64,000 bases of DNA from an uncultured Saccharospirillaceae bacterium (GTDB lineage Bacteria > Pseudomonadota > Gammaproteobacteria > Pseudomonadales > Natronospirillaceae): NCBI GenBank assembly GCA_913063165.1, contig CAJXZL010000001.1, positions 1-64,000 of the forward strand, in the 5' to 3' direction. Positions 9,397-19,580 of the stretch are shown piece after piece. The notes beneath the pieces are model-generated. The model did not search any database and was not told the origin of the DNA. It saw nothing but the letters and a program-made list of their open reading frames with translations. Numbering within the stretch: the stretch's first letter is position 1; every line of letters begins with the position of its first letter. Made by a program: the position numbers and the translations under genes.

Positions 9397-9483
9397 ATGT
9401 CTAGGTTCGGCTTGTGGCCGATCTGGTGCGGGGCTCAACTTGATGAAAGGCAACGTGGTCGGCACAATAGGTGCCTCGGTTAG
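9397..9483 (+). CDS. Possible 28-codon leader peptide with two Trp codons
   Basis: A short ATG-initiated frame between trpG and trpD encodes 28 residues and contains two UGG codons (residues 7 and 10, in LWPIW). It stops at TAG 9481-9483, inside the loop of the downstream terminator-like hairpin. Trp codons ahead of a terminator in front of trpD suggest attenuation. However, no convincing ribosome site precedes the ATG, and the stop is further from the Trp codons than in classical trp leaders. Treat it as a candidate only. Confidence 0.25.
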   Translation: MSRFGLWPIWCGAQLDERQRGRHNRCLG

Positions 9484-9501
9484 CCCGATATTGTGTTTTT
9501 T
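9463..9501 (+). terminator. Terminator-like hairpin (possible attenuator) ahead of trpD
   Basis: CACAATA (9463-9469) pairs with TATTGTG (9489-9495) and is followed at once by six T residues. An inner stem TCGG (9476-9479) / CCGA (9485-9488) tops the structure. This has the outline of an intrinsic terminator 29 bases before trpD. A second small hairpin, TCGGC (9407-9411) / GCCGA (9417-9421), lies upstream, and its CCGA could pair with TCGG of the terminator arm, which would give mutually exclusive folds. Confidence 0.5.
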
Positions 9502-9529
9502 AAACCCTAATAAAAAGAGATAAATTGCT

Positions 9530-10576
9530 ATGATGACATTACCCCAAGCAATCGGATTGGTGGTTGATCGGGTTGATCTGAGCCGCCAACAAATGACTGA
9601 GGTAATGCGTCAGATTATGGAAGGTCAGGCGACTGATGCCCAAATCGGTGGTTTTCTGATGGCCATGCGCATGAAAGGCGAAACGGTCGATGAAGTTACC
9701 GCGGCTGTCACGGTCATGCGGGCATTGTCGACGCCGGTTCACCTCGACCTCCCCCACCTTGTCGACACTTGCGGCACGGGTGGTGATGGCGCCAGTCTCT
9801 TCAACGTATCGACCGCCGCGTCCTTTATCGTGGCCGCGTCTGGTGCTCATGTAGCCAAGCATGGAAACCGCAGTGCATCCTCTAATAGCGGCAGTGCTGA
9901 CGTGCTAGAGGCTGCAGGTGTGCCTTTGACGCTCACCCCAGATGAAGTAAAGCACAGCGTAGAAACTGTCGGATTGGGATTTATGTTTGCAAAATCCCAC
10001 CACAGCGCTATGCGACATGCGGTAGGCGCCCGCCAGGAGCTGAAGACCCGCACCCTATTTAATTTGCTGGGTCCTATGACCAACCCAGCCAATGTCACCC
10101 ATCAGGTCATCGGCCTTTTTTCTGCCGATGTGGCGCTACTGATGGCAGGCGTACTGCAAAACTTGGGCTCTCAGCACGTATTGTTGGTGCATTCAGATGA
10201 CCATCTGGATGAAATTAGTATTGCGGCAGACACATCAGTTACCGAGTTAAAAAACGGCAACATTACGCAATACACCATCACGCCAGAGCAATTTGGAGTG
10301 GCACGGCAGAATTTAGCAGGGCTACAGGTGACTGATGCGAGCGCAAGCCTAGACCTGATTGAAGGCGCATTGACTGGAAAAGCCGGTGACCCATGGGACA
10401 AGGCGCGCGACATCATGGTGCTAAATGCTGGGGCAGCCATCTACGCGGCAGATATTACTAGCACCTTAGCAGCCGGCATTGCCCGTGCGCGATTGCTCAT
10501 TGACAACGGCGCAGCACATAAAAAGTATCAAGACTTCGTCGCTTACACCCAAGCCATCGAGAATAAACGATCATGA
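9530..10576 (+). CDS. trpD: Anthranilate phosphoribosyltransferase
   Basis: TrpD joins anthranilate to PRPP to form phosphoribosyl-anthranilate. The 348 residues show the signature glycine loop CGTGGDG (about residues 80-86), the NVSTAASF segment and the [18 protein letters not shown] stretch that binds PRPP and anthranilate. The start is the first of two adjacent ATG codons (9530 or 9533), behind AAAAAGAGA. It overlaps trpC by four bases (ATGA), so the two are translationally coupled. Confidence 0.96.
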   Translation: MMTLPQAIGLVVDRVDLSRQQMTEVMRQIMEGQATDAQIGGFLMAMRMKGETVDEVTAAVTVMRALSTPVHLDLPHLVDTCGTGGDGASLFNVSTAASFIVAASGAHVAKHGNRSASSNSGSADVLEAAGVPLTLTPDEVKHSVETVGLGFMFAKSHHSAMRHAVGARQELKTRTLFNLLGPMTNPANVTHQVIGLFSADVALLMAGVLQNLGSQHVLLVHSDDHLDEISIAADTSVTELKNGNITQYTITPEQFGVARQNLAGLQVTDASASLDLIEGALTGKAGDPWDKARDIMVLNAGAAIYAADITSTLAAGIARARLLIDNGAAHKKYQDFVAYTQAIENKRS

Positions 10577-11385
10577 TAGACCCTAATACCCCGACCATTT
10601 TAAGAAAAATCATTGCCCGTAAGCACGAAGAAGTTGCCGAACGCAGGTTGATTAGCCCCTCAAAAGTCCTAGAAAAGCAATTTGGCTTGGTGGCGCCTCC
10701 ACGCGGTTTTGCTGCCGCGTTGGCAAAGCAAGTCGGCAAAAAACAACCAGCGGTGATCGCTGAAATCAAACGGGCTTCGCCGAGTAAAGGCATATTGCGA
10801 CCCAATTTTCATCCAGCATCTATTGCCAAGAGCTATACCACGGGTGGGGCAACCTGCTTATCGGTACTGACCGATGCCGATTTCTTTCAGGGAAGTGAAG
10901 CCGACCTGACAGCGGCGAGAGCAGCCACCTCGGTGCCGGTCATTCGCAAAGATTTCATGGTCGATGCCTATCAAATTATCGAGTCACGCGCGCTGGGTGC
11001 CGACGCTATTCTGCTGATTGCCGCTGCGTTGTCAGATACCAAATTGAAGGAACTTTATCAGCTGTCCGTTAGCCTTGGGATGGATGTGCTCATTGAAGTC
11101 CATAATGCAGAAGAGCTCCACCGCGTTTTGCCGCTGAACCACCACCTGATTGGCATTAACAACCGCGATCTGCATACTTTCTCCGTGAGTCTCAACACCA
11201 CACTGGCATTGATGAAAGAAGTCAGCAAAGACGTCACACTCATCACAGAAAGTGGTATCTTGGAGCCCGCCCATGTCGAATTGATGACCCATCATGGCAT
11301 TTATGGCTATTTGGTCGGAGAGGCATTTATGATTGCCGATGATCCAGGCACGAAGTTACAACAATTGTTTTTCAACAAGGGATAA
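10573..11385 (+). CDS. trpC: Indole-3-glycerol phosphate synthase
   Basis: TrpC closes the indole ring in the tryptophan pathway. The 270 residues form a single-function TIM barrel (not fused to TrpF). Recognisable are [11 protein letters not shown] with the catalytic Lys (about residue 60), [25 protein letters not shown] and TESGI. The gene overlaps trpD by 4 bases and is followed after 4 bases by a small membrane protein gene, so it is the third gene of the group. trpF, trpB and trpA are not in the window. Confidence 0.96.
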   Translation: MIDPNTPTILRKIIARKHEEVAERRLISPSKVLEKQFGLVAPPRGFAAALAKQVGKKQPAVIAEIKRASPSKGILRPNFHPASIAKSYTTGGATCLSVLTDADFFQGSEADLTAARAATSVPVIRKDFMVDAYQIIESRALGADAILLIAAALSDTKLKELYQLSVSLGMDVLIEVHNAEELHRVLPLNHHLIGINNRDLHTFSVSLNTTLALMKEVSKDVTLITESGILEPAHVELMTHHGIYGYLVGEAFMIADDPGTKLQQLFFNKG

Positions 11386-11389
11386 ACAC

Positions 11390-11566
11390 ATGCCAGATTT
11401 AATGAAGATACTGTTGTTGTTACTGCTCGGATTGGTGGTATTGGTGTTCTTCTCAGAAAGAAACCCGATCAAACTATCTGCTGAACAACAAGGGCGAATG
11501 GGCAAATGGTTTATGATTTTGATCGGCCTCATTCTGATCGCCTCGGCAGTCAAGAGCTGCACCTAG
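11390..11566 (+). CDS. 58-residue small membrane protein
   Basis: The ATG at 11390 has AAGGGA about 7 bases upstream. The product has two hydrophobic helices (residues about 5-20 and 40-54) joined by a short polar loop, SERNPIKLSAEQQGRMGK, and ends Lys-Ser-Cys-Thr. It is probably an inner-membrane protein. It directly follows trpC and precedes a strong terminator. A small protein at this spot, between trpC and the CRP/Vfr gene, is also found in Pseudomonas, which supports it being real. Its function is unknown. An in-frame upstream start inside trpC is unlikely. Confidence 0.7.
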   Translation: MPDLMKILLLLLLGLVVLVFFSERNPIKLSAEQQGRMGKWFMILIGLILIASAVKSCT

Positions 11567-11582
11567 CCTGAATCCAGACACA

Positions 11583-11613
11583 AAAAAAATGCCCATCAAT
11601 GATGGGCTTTTTT
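11583..11613. terminator. Bidirectional terminator between the trpC group and vfr/crp
   Basis: GCCCATC (11591-11597) and GATGGGC (11601-11607) form a 7-bp stem with a three-base loop. An A-run (about 11583-11589) lies before it and TTTTTT after it. It sits 17-47 bases past the small membrane gene and just downstream of the convergent minus-strand CRP gene, so it can serve both strands. Confidence 0.85.
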
Positions 11614-11634
11614 GTGCTCGTCCAGACCTGATTC

Positions 11635-12306
11635 CTACAGAATAGAGTCTTCGACCAGACCCGATTTTCCTCGGGTGCCAAATATCACCATGGTTTTGCC
11701 CTTCACAGACACCAGACCTTGTTCTTCAAGTGATTTCAATACCCGACCTACCATTTCACGGGAACAGCCCACGATACGGCCTATCTCTTGGCGGGTAATT
11801 TTAATTTGCATTCCATCTGGATGGGACATCGCGTCAGGCTGGCGGGTGAGATCTAACAGGGTACGCGCCACGCGTCCAGTAACGTCCAAAAACGCCAAAT
11901 CGCCTACCTTCCGTGTCGTTGCTCGCAATCGGCTCGCCATCTGCTCACCAATAAAATACAGCATCGCGGGATCTTCTTTAGCGATTTCGCGGAATTTGGT
12001 ATAGCTAATTTCTGCCACTTCGCATTCGGTACGGGTCTTCACCCACGCAGAACGCTTATCCATGTGATCAAACAAACCCATCTCGCCGAAGAAATCGCCC
12101 TGGTTCAAATAGGCCATGATCATTTCATGCCCGTCCTCATCTTCGATGACCACTGTGACCGTGCCACGAATGACATAGAAAAGTGAATCGCTTTTATCAC
12201 CGGCAAAAATCAAAGTGGTTTTTGCTGGGTATCGGCGGCGATGGCATTGTGATAAAAAATAGTCCAGATGCTTTGTTTCAATCTGTTGGTTCAATGGGTA
12301 ATTCAT
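11635..12306 (-). CDS. vfr: cAMP receptor protein, Vfr/CRP type
   Basis: This is a global cAMP-dependent transcription regulator of 223 residues, slightly longer than E. coli CRP (210) and Vfr (214). The N-terminal cyclic-nucleotide fold has the binding loop FFGEMGLF with the Arg-Ser pair after it (KRSAWV). The dimer helix follows, and a C-terminal helix-turn-helix shows [20 protein letters not shown], with the Arg-Glu contacts to TGTGA half sites conserved. It is divergent from yhfA, an arrangement also seen for crp-yhfA in E. coli. The genome may call it crp; the orthology is the same. I did not find a clear CRP site in the 190-base intergenic region. Confidence 0.93.
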   Translation of the reverse strand: MNYPLNQQIETKHLDYFLSQCHRRRYPAKTTLIFAGDKSDSLFYVIRGTVTVVIEDEDGHEMIMAYLNQGDFFGEMGLFDHMDKRSAWVKTRTECEVAEISYTKFREIAKEDPAMLYFIGEQMASRLRATTRKVGDLAFLDVTGRVARTLLDLTRQPDAMSHPDGMQIKITRQEIGRIVGCSREMVGRVLKSLEEQGLVSVKGKTMVIFGTRGKSGLVEDSIL

Positions 12307-12496
12307 AAGCGTCTCATCGTGCCCTCTTTGGACAGCAATTTGTCAGATTAAATTTAGCGCAACCATTCACTTTTGGCACCTTTTGTTAGACACCGACGGA
12401 CATTAAATGCGTTGGCTCGCCTCGACACAAGAGGTTATGATAGCGAGCGTCCGTGTCAATATGACTAGACTATACAAGCAAATCTTAGGAGATACT

Positions 12497-12916
12497 ATGC
12501 AAGCAACCATCGAATGGCGTGGAAACGTACATTTTGCAGCGAAATCGGAAACAGGCCATGAGGTACTGCTGGATGGCCCTGACCATTTAGGTGGTGAAAA
12601 CAAGGGCTGCCGCCCAATGGAGCTGGTATTGATGGGGCTTGGCGGATGCACCGCCTTTGATGTGGTGACTATTTTGAAAAAGTCGCGCCAAGCGGTTACA
12701 CACTGCGACGCCACATTAACTGCCGAACGAGCAGACACAGTGCCGTCAGTGTTTACCAAGATTCATGTACATTTTACTGTGTCTGGAGACAATCTGAACC
12801 CAACACAGGTCGCGCGTGCTGTATCACTATCGGCGGAAAAGTATTGCTCTGCATCTTTAATGCTAGAAGCCGGCGGCGTTGAGATTACGCACTCTTTTGA
12901 CATCGTTTCGGCCTAA
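12497..12916 (+). CDS. yhfA: OsmC-family protein YhfA
   Basis: This 139-residue OsmC/Ohr-fold protein begins MQATIEWRGNVHF. The second half shows MELVLMGLGGCTAFDVVTIL, with the conserved Cys, and later KYCSASLML, with the second Cys. These two cysteines are the peroxidatic pair of OsmC/Ohr enzymes, so a thiol-dependent hydroperoxide reduction role is possible, though YhfA itself is not well characterised. The ATG at 12497 follows TAGGAG by 6 bases. The frame is open upstream to 12407 but lacks a ribosome site there. It is divergent from the CRP gene. Confidence 0.88.
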   Translation: MQATIEWRGNVHFAAKSETGHEVLLDGPDHLGGENKGCRPMELVLMGLGGCTAFDVVTILKKSRQAVTHCDATLTAERADTVPSVFTKIHVHFTVSGDNLNPTQVARAVSLSAEKYCSASLMLEAGGVEITHSFDIVSA

Positions 12917-12923
12917 TTCACTG

Positions 12924-12950
12924 TTAGGCCTGTTGCAATCGCAGGCCTAA
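12924..12950. terminator. Hairpin between convergent yhfA and MFS gene
   Basis: There is a perfect 9-bp inverted repeat, TTAGGCCTG (12924-12932) and CAGGCCTAA (12942-12950), with a 9-base loop, in the 45-base gap between two convergent stop codons. It lacks a T-run but is well placed to terminate both transcripts. Confidence 0.5.
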
Positions 12951-12961
12951 ATCGAACAGGG

Positions 12962-14155
12962 CTATGCCTGAGTGCCGATCTGGCGTGTCTCATTACCCTC
13001 AGCAGGGTGTTGCGGAATCAACCGTGACAATATCAGTGACAATACGGCAATACCCGCACCCACAACAAAAACTGCGCCTGGCTGAATCAACCACACCAAC
13101 CCAAGAGCAGCGGGCAAGACGACGGCAGCGATATGGTTAATGGTAAAACTGACACCTGCTGTCGACGCCATATCCTTGGGATCCGCAATCTTCTGAAAGT
13201 AAGTTTTAATGGCAATCGCCATGGCAAAGAACAAGTGGTCAGCGATATACAGTACCGATGCGACATAGTGGCTGGTGACGACACTGTAGCTCAGGAAAAT
13301 CACAATCAAGCCGACATACTCAACGGCCAGCGCCCTACGTTCTCCGATTCGACCAATCCACCGACCAATTTTGGCAGCGAACAACAAATTGATAAAGTGG
13401 TTGACCAGATACAGCAACGCAATTTCTCCAGCGCTATATCCAAACTTCTCAACCAGCAAAAAGCCAGCAAAGACCACAAATATTTGTCGCCGCGCACCGC
13501 TTAAAAAAGTCAGCGCATAAAATAACCAATAGCGACGTCGCATGAGCAGTTTTTTATGCTGTACCACGGGTTGCTCAAATTGTGGAAAGGTCAACCATGC
13601 ATAGATGACGATGCCAGCGACAGAACCACCAAATAGCGCATAAATCCAGACATAGGGCACCTGTAAGTGCTCTACCATCAACCAGATGCCACCAAAAGAA
13701 ATGATCGCTGCGGCGGATTTATAGGACATCATTTTGCCTAAGAAACCGGGCGTTTCCGCCTTATCTATCCATTGCAAAGTCAGTGACTGGTTCATGGTTT
13801 CAAAATAATGAAAGCCGATGGACATAATCACGGTGGTGAAATACAGACCATAAACTGTTGGGAAAAAACCAGTCAAGGCGACACCTAAGCCCAGAACCAA
13901 CAGACTCAAATAGGCGAACACCTGCTCTTTTAGGATCAACAACACAAACACGGCAGTAAAGGCCAAAAACCCAGGGATCTCGCGCAGGCTTTGGAGAATG
14001 CCAATTTCGCGTCCCGTGAACTGCGCCACTTCGATCGCAAAGTTATTGAGCAATGCCATCCAAGTAGAAAATGCGATTGGCATGGCAAATGACATCAATA
14101 GCAATAACGCCCGTGGATTTTTTGACCATGGAGACAGTGAAGTAGCCGATGTCAT
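12962..14155 (-). CDS. MFS transporter
   Basis: This membrane protein of about 397 residues has about 12 hydrophobic segments in two halves, with a break near 'PQFEQPVVQHKKLLMRRRYW' (about residue 200). The cytoplasmic motif between helices 2 and 3 is not canonical: no clear GxLADRxGRK is visible. It therefore belongs to a divergent MFS group and its substrate is unknown. The frame opens at 14179, but AGGAAA sits just before the second ATG at 14155, which is the better start. It lies 61 bases downstream of prmC on the same strand and may be the last gene of the hemA-prfA-prmC unit. Confidence 0.78.
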   Translation of the reverse strand: MTSATSLSPWSKNPRALLLLMSFAMPIAFSTWMALLNNFAIEVAQFTGREIGILQSLREIPGFLAFTAVFVLLILKEQVFAYLSLLVLGLGVALTGFFPTVYGLYFTTVIMSIGFHYFETMNQSLTLQWIDKAETPGFLGKMMSYKSAAAIISFGGIWLMVEHLQVPYVWIYALFGGSVAGIVIYAWLTFPQFEQPVVQHKKLLMRRRYWLFYALTFLSGARRQIFVVFAGFLLVEKFGYSAGEIALLYLVNHFINLLFAAKIGRWIGRIGERRALAVEYVGLIVIFLSYSVVTSHYVASVLYIADHLFFAMAIAIKTYFQKIADPKDMASTAGVSFTINHIAAVVLPAALGLVWLIQPGAVFVVGAGIAVLSLILSRLIPQHPAEGNETRQIGTQA

Positions 14156-14215
14156 GTCGCTTTCCTGTGTTGCGAACATCCGTTCGCGCTGTGGTGGAAG
14201 GTGTACTGCCGTTGT

Positions 14216-15070
14216 CTAGGGACGCATTGCAGACACGATACGGGGCTGTCCGCCATAATCGTTATACCCTGTGACGTTAATAAAACCTTGATCGCGCAAG
14301 TGTGCCATCAGCCTTGGCTGTTGGTCAAAACCGTGCTCGAAAAATAAATAGCCGCCAGGAACCAAGCATAACAACGCCTGTTCAGAGATGGTCTTGAAAT
14401 CTTGGAAGCCCTGATCCGAAGCAACCAACGCAGTCAAAGGCTCGAAGCGCACATCACCTTGCGTTAGGTGCGGATCATCATCGGCGATATAGGGAGGGTT
14501 AGACACAATGAGGTCAAGGCTGTTTACAGCGAAACCTGATAACCAATCACCCTGTTGAAAGGTCGCATGCAGCGCGTTTTTTTCGGCGTTGCTGTTCGCT
14601 AATCGGACTGCAGAAGCACTGTAGTCGATACCTATTACCTGCCACAGAGGGCGTTCACTTGCGAGGGCCAATGCAATGGCACCGGTACCTGTACCCAAAT
14701 CTACAACGCGGACTTCAGTGTCCTGTGGCATGATCTCTAAAACGCGCTCTACCAGACATTCGGTGTCTGGCCGCGGAATGAGCGTACTGGCATCACAGAG
14801 TAGCGGTAATGACCAGAACTCGCGCTCACCCTGAATGTAGGCAACAGGCGTGCCTTCAGCTCTGTCCATAATGGCCGCTCGGAAAGCCACTATCTGCTGC
14901 TGGGTCGCTTCGGTTTCAGGAAAAGCATACAAAAAGGCACGGTTCTTTTGGAGGGCAAAACACAACAAAACCTGAACATCTGTGTGGGCCTCGTCGGCTG
15001 ACAGCTGCGCCTTTTCAGACGAAGTCAGCACAGTGACTCCCCACTGCAAAAGCGCCGCCAGGGTGTTCAT
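14216..15070 (-). CDS. prmC: Release factor N5-glutamine methyltransferase
   Basis: PrmC methylates the glutamine of the GGQ motif in RF1 and RF2, which speeds peptide release. It has 284 residues: an N-terminal helical domain, then a Rossmann methyltransferase with the SAM loop [11 protein letters not shown] (residues 124-134) and the glutamine-binding NPPY motif (191-194). It overlaps prfA, its substrate gene, by 4 bases. This coupling is common in bacteria and supports the call. Confidence 0.95.
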   Translation of the reverse strand: MNTLAALLQWGVTVLTSSEKAQLSADEAHTDVQVLLCFALQKNRAFLYAFPETEATQQQIVAFRAAIMDRAEGTPVAYIQGEREFWSLPLLCDASTLIPRPDTECLVERVLEIMPQDTEVRVVDLGTGTGAIALALASERPLWQVIGIDYSASAVRLANSNAEKNALHATFQQGDWLSGFAVNSLDLIVSNPPYIADDDPHLTQGDVRFEPLTALVASDQGFQDFKTISEQALLCLVPGGYLFFEHGFDQQPRLMAHLRDQGFINVTGYNDYGGQPRIVSAMRP

Positions 15071-16155
15071 GATACGTCGTTCAGCGCCGCCAACTGCTCT
15101 GCTTGGTATTCTTGCCTAAGCGGATCGATGAGATGAAATAGGTCACCATCGGTAATTTCTTGAAGTTTGTATAACGTCAAATTGATGCGGTGATCCGTGA
15201 CGCGACTCTGCGGATAGTTATAGGTACGAATGCGTTCTGAACGGTCACCGCTGCCCACCAAACTTTTTCGTTGAGCGGCCTGCTCTTTTGCATGGGCTTC
15301 TTCTTGACTACTTTTTAATTTCGCAGCCAACAATGACAGTGCTCGCGCCTTGTTTTTGTGCTGTGAACGTTCGTCTTGGCATTCAACCACCATGCCGGTC
15401 GGTAGGTGGGTGATACGGATAGCAGAATCGGTTTTATTCACGTGCTGACCACCGGCGCCCGATGCTCGAAAGGTGTCGATGCGCAGGACGTTCTTATCAA
15501 TCGCCACTTCATCCAACTCGTCGGCTTCAGGCATCACCGCGACCGTACAGGCAGAGGTGTGCACACGCCCCTGCGATTCGGTTGCTGGCACACGTTGCAC
15601 CCGATGCGCGCCACTTTCAAATTTCAGTCTGGAATACACTTGCTGGCCAGCAATGCGGCAGATGATCTCTTTATAACCACCATGTTCGCCGATATTGGCC
15701 GACACGACTTCTAGTTGCCAACGCTGCTTCTCTGCGTATTTTGAATACATGCGAAACAGATCGCCGGCAAATAATGCCGCTTCATCGCCACCAGTGCCAG
15801 CACGTACTTCGAGCCAGACGTTGCGGTCATCATCAGCGTCTTTTGGCAGCAATAGGGTTTGAAGTTCTTGCTCTGCTTGAGGCAACTGCGCGTCAATCTC
15901 AGCCAATTCCTCTTGGCCCATTTCCCGCATGTCCGCGTCATCATCCTGGGTCAGCACCACAGCTTCTTCACGATTGGCTAACAGGCTGCGATAGGCCGCA
16001 TAGGTCGACATAACCGGTTCAAGTTCTGAGTACTCTTGAGAATAGCGCCGAAACTTGTCTTGATCGGTAATAATCTCTGCTTGAGACAACAACCCAGACA
16101 ATTCGTTAAAACGATCTTGCAGGCCGTCTAATTTAAATAGGATGGAGGATTTCAT
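15067..16155 (-). CDS. prfA: Peptide chain release factor 1
   Basis: RF1 recognises UAA and UAG stop codons and triggers peptide hydrolysis. Its 362 residues include the codon-reading tripeptide Pro-Ala-Thr (190-192, in [10 protein letters not shown]) and the catalytic GGQ (235-237, in [12 protein letters not shown]). There is no sign of the programmed frameshift typical of RF2. It overlaps hemA at its start and prmC at its end by four bases each, making the operon hemA-prfA-prmC. Confidence 0.97.
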   Translation of the reverse strand: MKSSILFKLDGLQDRFNELSGLLSQAEIITDQDKFRRYSQEYSELEPVMSTYAAYRSLLANREEAVVLTQDDDADMREMGQEELAEIDAQLPQAEQELQTLLLPKDADDDRNVWLEVRAGTGGDEAALFAGDLFRMYSKYAEKQRWQLEVVSANIGEHGGYKEIICRIAGQQVYSRLKFESGAHRVQRVPATESQGRVHTSACTVAVMPEADELDEVAIDKNVLRIDTFRASGAGGQHVNKTDSAIRITHLPTGMVVECQDERSQHKNKARALSLLAAKLKSSQEEAHAKEQAAQRKSLVGSGDRSERIRTYNYPQSRVTDHRINLTLYKLQEITDGDLFHLIDPLRQEYQAEQLAALNDVS

Positions 16156-17444
16156 TTGGTGCGGTCATCCAGTGAGAAGATGTCATTAATCCAATTCAGC
16201 GCTTGAATGCGGCCTTCAGTCACGGCCTTCTTTGCAAAAGAAGTCGGCTTATGGGCAAACTTATTGGCCAACCCGCTCGCCAATTGCTGCATCACTTGCT
16301 CAGGGTCGTCGCCCTTTGCCAGTTTCTTCATGGCTTTTTTGAGTTCGGCTTTTTTAAGCTGTTCGATTTGATCGCGAAACTGCTTGATGGTATCCACAGC
16401 ATTTAGCGACTTCAGTAATTCTTCATATCTCAGTGTTTGCTGCAGTACGATGTCTTGCGCTTCAACAGCTGCCGCTTCACGAGATTTGATATTTTCTACA
16501 ATAACTTCTTTGAGGTCATCGACCGTATAGAGATAAACGTCTGCCAGCTGACCCACCTGTTCTTCAATATCGCGAGGCACTGCGATATCGACCATAAACA
16601 TGGGGCGGCGTTTTCGGCGCTTCAATGCGTCCTCAACCACACCCTTTCCTAAAATAGGCAATTGGCTGGCGGTCGAGGATATGACGATGTCGGCTCGATA
16701 TAGGCAGTCAGGAATATCAGCCAACATCACCGCTTCTGCATTAAATTCGCGCGCTAACGCTTCTGCACGGGCCAGGGTGCGGTTGGCTACGATGACCTTC
16801 TTGATGCCCTTGTCTCTCAGATGACGCGCGACCAAGTCTATGGTTTCACCGGCACCGATCAACAATGCAGTACAATGACTCAGGTCGTCAAAAATATGGG
16901 TACTGAGGCTTACAGCCGCATAGGCAACAGACACGGCATTTTCACCGATGGCGGTTTGGGTCCGCACTTCTTTTGCCACCGCAAAACTGTGCTGAAACAG
17001 GCGATTTAAATGCTGGCCTGTCGTCTCACTTTCGATGGCCACGGCATAGGCACTTTTAAGTTGCCCTAAAATTTGGGGTTCGCCCAATACCAATGAATCG
17101 AGACCACTCGCAACGCGTGCCAAATGGGAGACCGCTTCAAGATCAAGGTATTGATAGGCTGATGATCGCAGGGATTCAACATCGACATTATGGAAATCGG
17201 CTAACCATTGCAGAATAGCACCGGTCGCAATAGCACGCGCCTCGACATCATTGACAATTTCACGATCGAGGTTGCAATAGATTTCACTGCGATTGCAGGT
17301 AGACACAATGACGGCTTCCGAAATATCAGGAAGCATCACAACATGCTTGTGGGCTGTATTCAGTTCTTCAGGTGCAAAAGCCACCTTTTCACGAACATCT
17401 ACTGATGCCGTTCGATGGTTTATTCCTAGTACAAGCAATGCCAT
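16152..17444 (-). CDS. hemA: Glutamyl-tRNA reductase
   Basis: HemA reduces glutamyl-tRNA(Glu) to glutamate-1-semialdehyde, the first step of tetrapyrrole synthesis by the C5 route. The 430 residues start [13 protein letters not shown]. The catalytic Cys50 sits in STCNRSEIY. The NADPH-binding domain has [13 protein letters not shown] (about residue 200), and a C-terminal dimerisation helix follows. It is first in the hemA-prfA-prmC operon and divergent from the TPR lipoprotein gene, with 317 bases between the two starts. That gap should hold both promoters, but I could not fix either one. Confidence 0.97.
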   Translation of the reverse strand: MALLVLGINHRTASVDVREKVAFAPEELNTAHKHVVMLPDISEAVIVSTCNRSEIYCNLDREIVNDVEARAIATGAILQWLADFHNVDVESLRSSAYQYLDLEAVSHLARVASGLDSLVLGEPQILGQLKSAYAVAIESETTGQHLNRLFQHSFAVAKEVRTQTAIGENAVSVAYAAVSLSTHIFDDLSHCTALLIGAGETIDLVARHLRDKGIKKVIVANRTLARAEALAREFNAEAVMLADIPDCLYRADIVISSTASQLPILGKGVVEDALKRRKRRPMFMVDIAVPRDIEEQVGQLADVYLYTVDDLKEVIVENIKSREAAAVEAQDIVLQQTLRYEELLKSLNAVDTIKQFRDQIEQLKKAELKKAMKKLAKGDDPEQVMQQLASGLANKFAHKPTSFAKKAVTEGRIQALNWINDIFSLDDRTK

Positions 17445-17761
17445 ATAAGAGCCAGATTCGATTTACTTTTAGGTCAATTTTCAACGCTGGCTATTGTACA
17501 CAAATAGGCAGCCTAATTGGAATGACCTCAATCGTTTAAGCCACGAAACTCTGAGCCATTACGCAAATCTATTTCCGTATTGGCCACGAACAGCCCTCCC
17601 TGTCACGAATGCCAACGGTTCGGTTTCTTTTTTATCACTCAATCTTTACAACAATCGACCGAACGGTGCTGTTTTTACGGGTCTATTTCCTGCAAAATAT
17701 GCCCACTGTATAGAGAACAGAACATATTCGTTGAACGCTAATCCCCAGCATAGGGGACCAC
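17445..17761. other. Divergent intergenic region hemA / TPR lipoprotein
   Basis: This is a 317-base stretch between two divergent genes. A 152-codon frame (17494-17952) crosses it and runs into the TPR gene in another frame. Its product looks random, so I do not call it. Promoters for both neighbours are expected here, but no strong -35/-10 pair stands out. Confidence 0.4.
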
Positions 17762-19576
17762 ATGGGTTACCAGCCCCGTTCAAGGGCACACAGGAGATTG
17801 CGCGTTTTGAAACAATGGATCATGGGCAGAGATCGGCTGATAAGTACCACGGGACGCCTGTTGACGGCGGTAACGCTACCACTGCTATTGGTTGGCTGTG
17901 CCAACCAAATCACAACGCCAACCGTCACATCACCATTAGCATCCACCGCTGAAGCAGCAAGCATTGAACCAAACGGGGTCCCAGCAGTAAGATCCAAAGC
18001 GCCTCTTGACGGCCAGTCATTTTTCAATATTTTGGCAGCGGAAATGGCTTTGGCAGCAGACAATACCGAATTGGCGTTAGCCATGTATCTGAAATTGCTC
18101 GACGACCAACCGGATAGTGGCGTCGCCCAACGCGTGGTCTATTTGGCGGAAGGCATCGGAGATTATCCAGATATGGCCAACGCCGCAGAAATCTGGCTGG
18201 CGGCGGAACCCAACAATCCCATGGTGCACCTCGCATTAGCTACCAGCCTCTATCAGATGAGTCACTTTGAATTAGTCGACGAACCACTATTGACCCTGCT
18301 GCGCCTCGATCCCGACTTTCCTGTTGAAACCCTTTTTGATCCAGTCCAGCCGCGTGGCAGTGACCCTCTCGCGCTCGAAGCCCTCTTTATTCGGCTATTA
18401 GCAGGCGAACCCAACAATGCTGGATTGCACCTGGTCTATGGGCAGTGGCTCTTAGAGATGAAACGCCTAGAGGAAGCCAAAAACACCCTACACACCAGCA
18501 TTAAGATTCAGAATTCCATCGGCGCACAGACGCTATTGGCCCGCACCGAGATGCAATTATCAGGTCCCAAAGCAGCAGCAACAGCCACAAAAAAAGCGCT
18601 AAAACAGTTTCCGAACAACCGCCGCTTGGTTGTCCAATATGCGCGCTACCTGAGTATGGCCCGACTGCCAGAACAAGCTTTGCCTACTCTTGAAAGCTAT
18701 CATCGCCTCCAACCCGATGACCATCCGGTCCTCTCGTTATATGCGCGCATGGCGCTTGAGGCCGGCGAAACTGAAAGTGCGCGGCGGCTGTATGAAAACT
18801 TATTGAAGTTTCAACCGGCAATGAACGAAGCCACCTTCTTCCTTGGCACCATTGCATTTGATGATGGTCGATTCGATTCTGCTGTATCCTACTTCCGTCA
18901 GGTAAAGCCATCTGATTATTTTGAACCCGCGCTATCAGGGCTTATTAGTACCCTTGCAAGAGAATTCGACACCGAAAGCGCACTGAACGAGCTACTGGCA
19001 TTGCGGCAGCGTTATCCCGAGGAAACGATCATCTATCGAGAACACGCTCGCCTCTTAAGCGGATTGGGCGACTTTACAGGCGCCCTGGCTGCCTTGGATG
19101 CTGGTTTGTTGGTCGACGAGCGCAGCACATCCTTGCGGTATGCCCGCGCCATTACCCTGGATACCATGCAACAAAAAGCCGCTGCCCTCGTCGAGTTTGA
19201 AGCGATTATCGCGCAGGATCCTGACCACGTGTTGGCACTTAACGCACTTGGTTACACCCTAGCCAACAACAACCAAGACCTTGACCGCGCATGGGACCTC
19301 ATTCAACGGGCCTATACAATTGATTCGTCAGATCCAGCCATTATCGACAGTCTCGGATGGATTCATTACCGGCTGGGGGATTACGATGCCGCTATCACCC
19401 ACTTATCGGCGGCTTTTGAGCAAACCAACAACCATGAAATTGCTGCCCACCTAGGAGAAGTACTGTGGGTTACAGGGCAACGTGATGCAGCAGAAGCAGT
19501 ATGGCTTAAGGGGCTTGAACACTCACCGGGTAGCGACATTATCTTAGATACCCGCTCCCGGCTTTTAGGACAATAA
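17762..19576 (+). CDS. TPR-repeat outer-membrane lipoprotein
   Basis: This protein of about 600 residues has a lipoprotein signal ending LPLLLVGC, so Cys is probably acylated and the protein anchored to the outer membrane. Most of the rest is tandem tetratricopeptide repeats, clearest near the end (ALNALGYTLANNNQDLDRAWDL, DSLGWIHYRLGDYDAAITHL). A TPR protein of this kind sits upstream of lolB in Pseudomonas as well. It is likely an interaction scaffold; the function is not established. The start is uncertain. ATG 17762 has a good AGGGGA site but gives a long basic n-region. ATG 17822 gives a normal signal peptide but a poor ribosome site. Confidence 0.82.
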   Translation: MGYQPRSRAHRRLRVLKQWIMGRDRLISTTGRLLTAVTLPLLLVGCANQITTPTVTSPLASTAEAASIEPNGVPAVRSKAPLDGQSFFNILAAEMALAADNTELALAMYLKLLDDQPDSGVAQRVVYLAEGIGDYPDMANAAEIWLAAEPNNPMVHLALATSLYQMSHFELVDEPLLTLLRLDPDFPVETLFDPVQPRGSDPLALEALFIRLLAGEPNNAGLHLVYGQWLLEMKRLEEAKNTLHTSIKIQNSIGAQTLLARTEMQLSGPKAAATATKKALKQFPNNRRLVVQYARYLSMARLPEQALPTLESYHRLQPDDHPVLSLYARMALEAGETESARRLYENLLKFQPAMNEATFFLGTIAFDDGRFDSAVSYFRQVKPSDYFEPALSGLISTLAREFDTESALNELLALRQRYPEETIIYREHARLLSGLGDFTGALAALDAGLLVDERSTSLRYARAITLDTMQQKAAALVEFEAIIAQDPDHVLALNALGYTLANNNQDLDRAWDLIQRAYTIDSSDPAIIDSLGWIHYRLGDYDAAITHLSAAFEQTNNHEIAAHLGEVLWVTGQRDAAEAVWLKGLEHSPGSDIILDTRSRLLGQ

Positions 19577-19580
19577 TCCC

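Noticed and set aside
9440-9468. TTGATG-17-CACAAT as a promoter for trpDC
   Set aside because: Both hexamers match the consensus at only four positions, and the -10 lies in the terminator arm, so the evidence is too weak.
17494-17952. 152-codon frame between hemA and the TPR gene
   Set aside because: It overlaps the lipoprotein start in another frame, has a poor start context and an irregular Asn/His-rich product.
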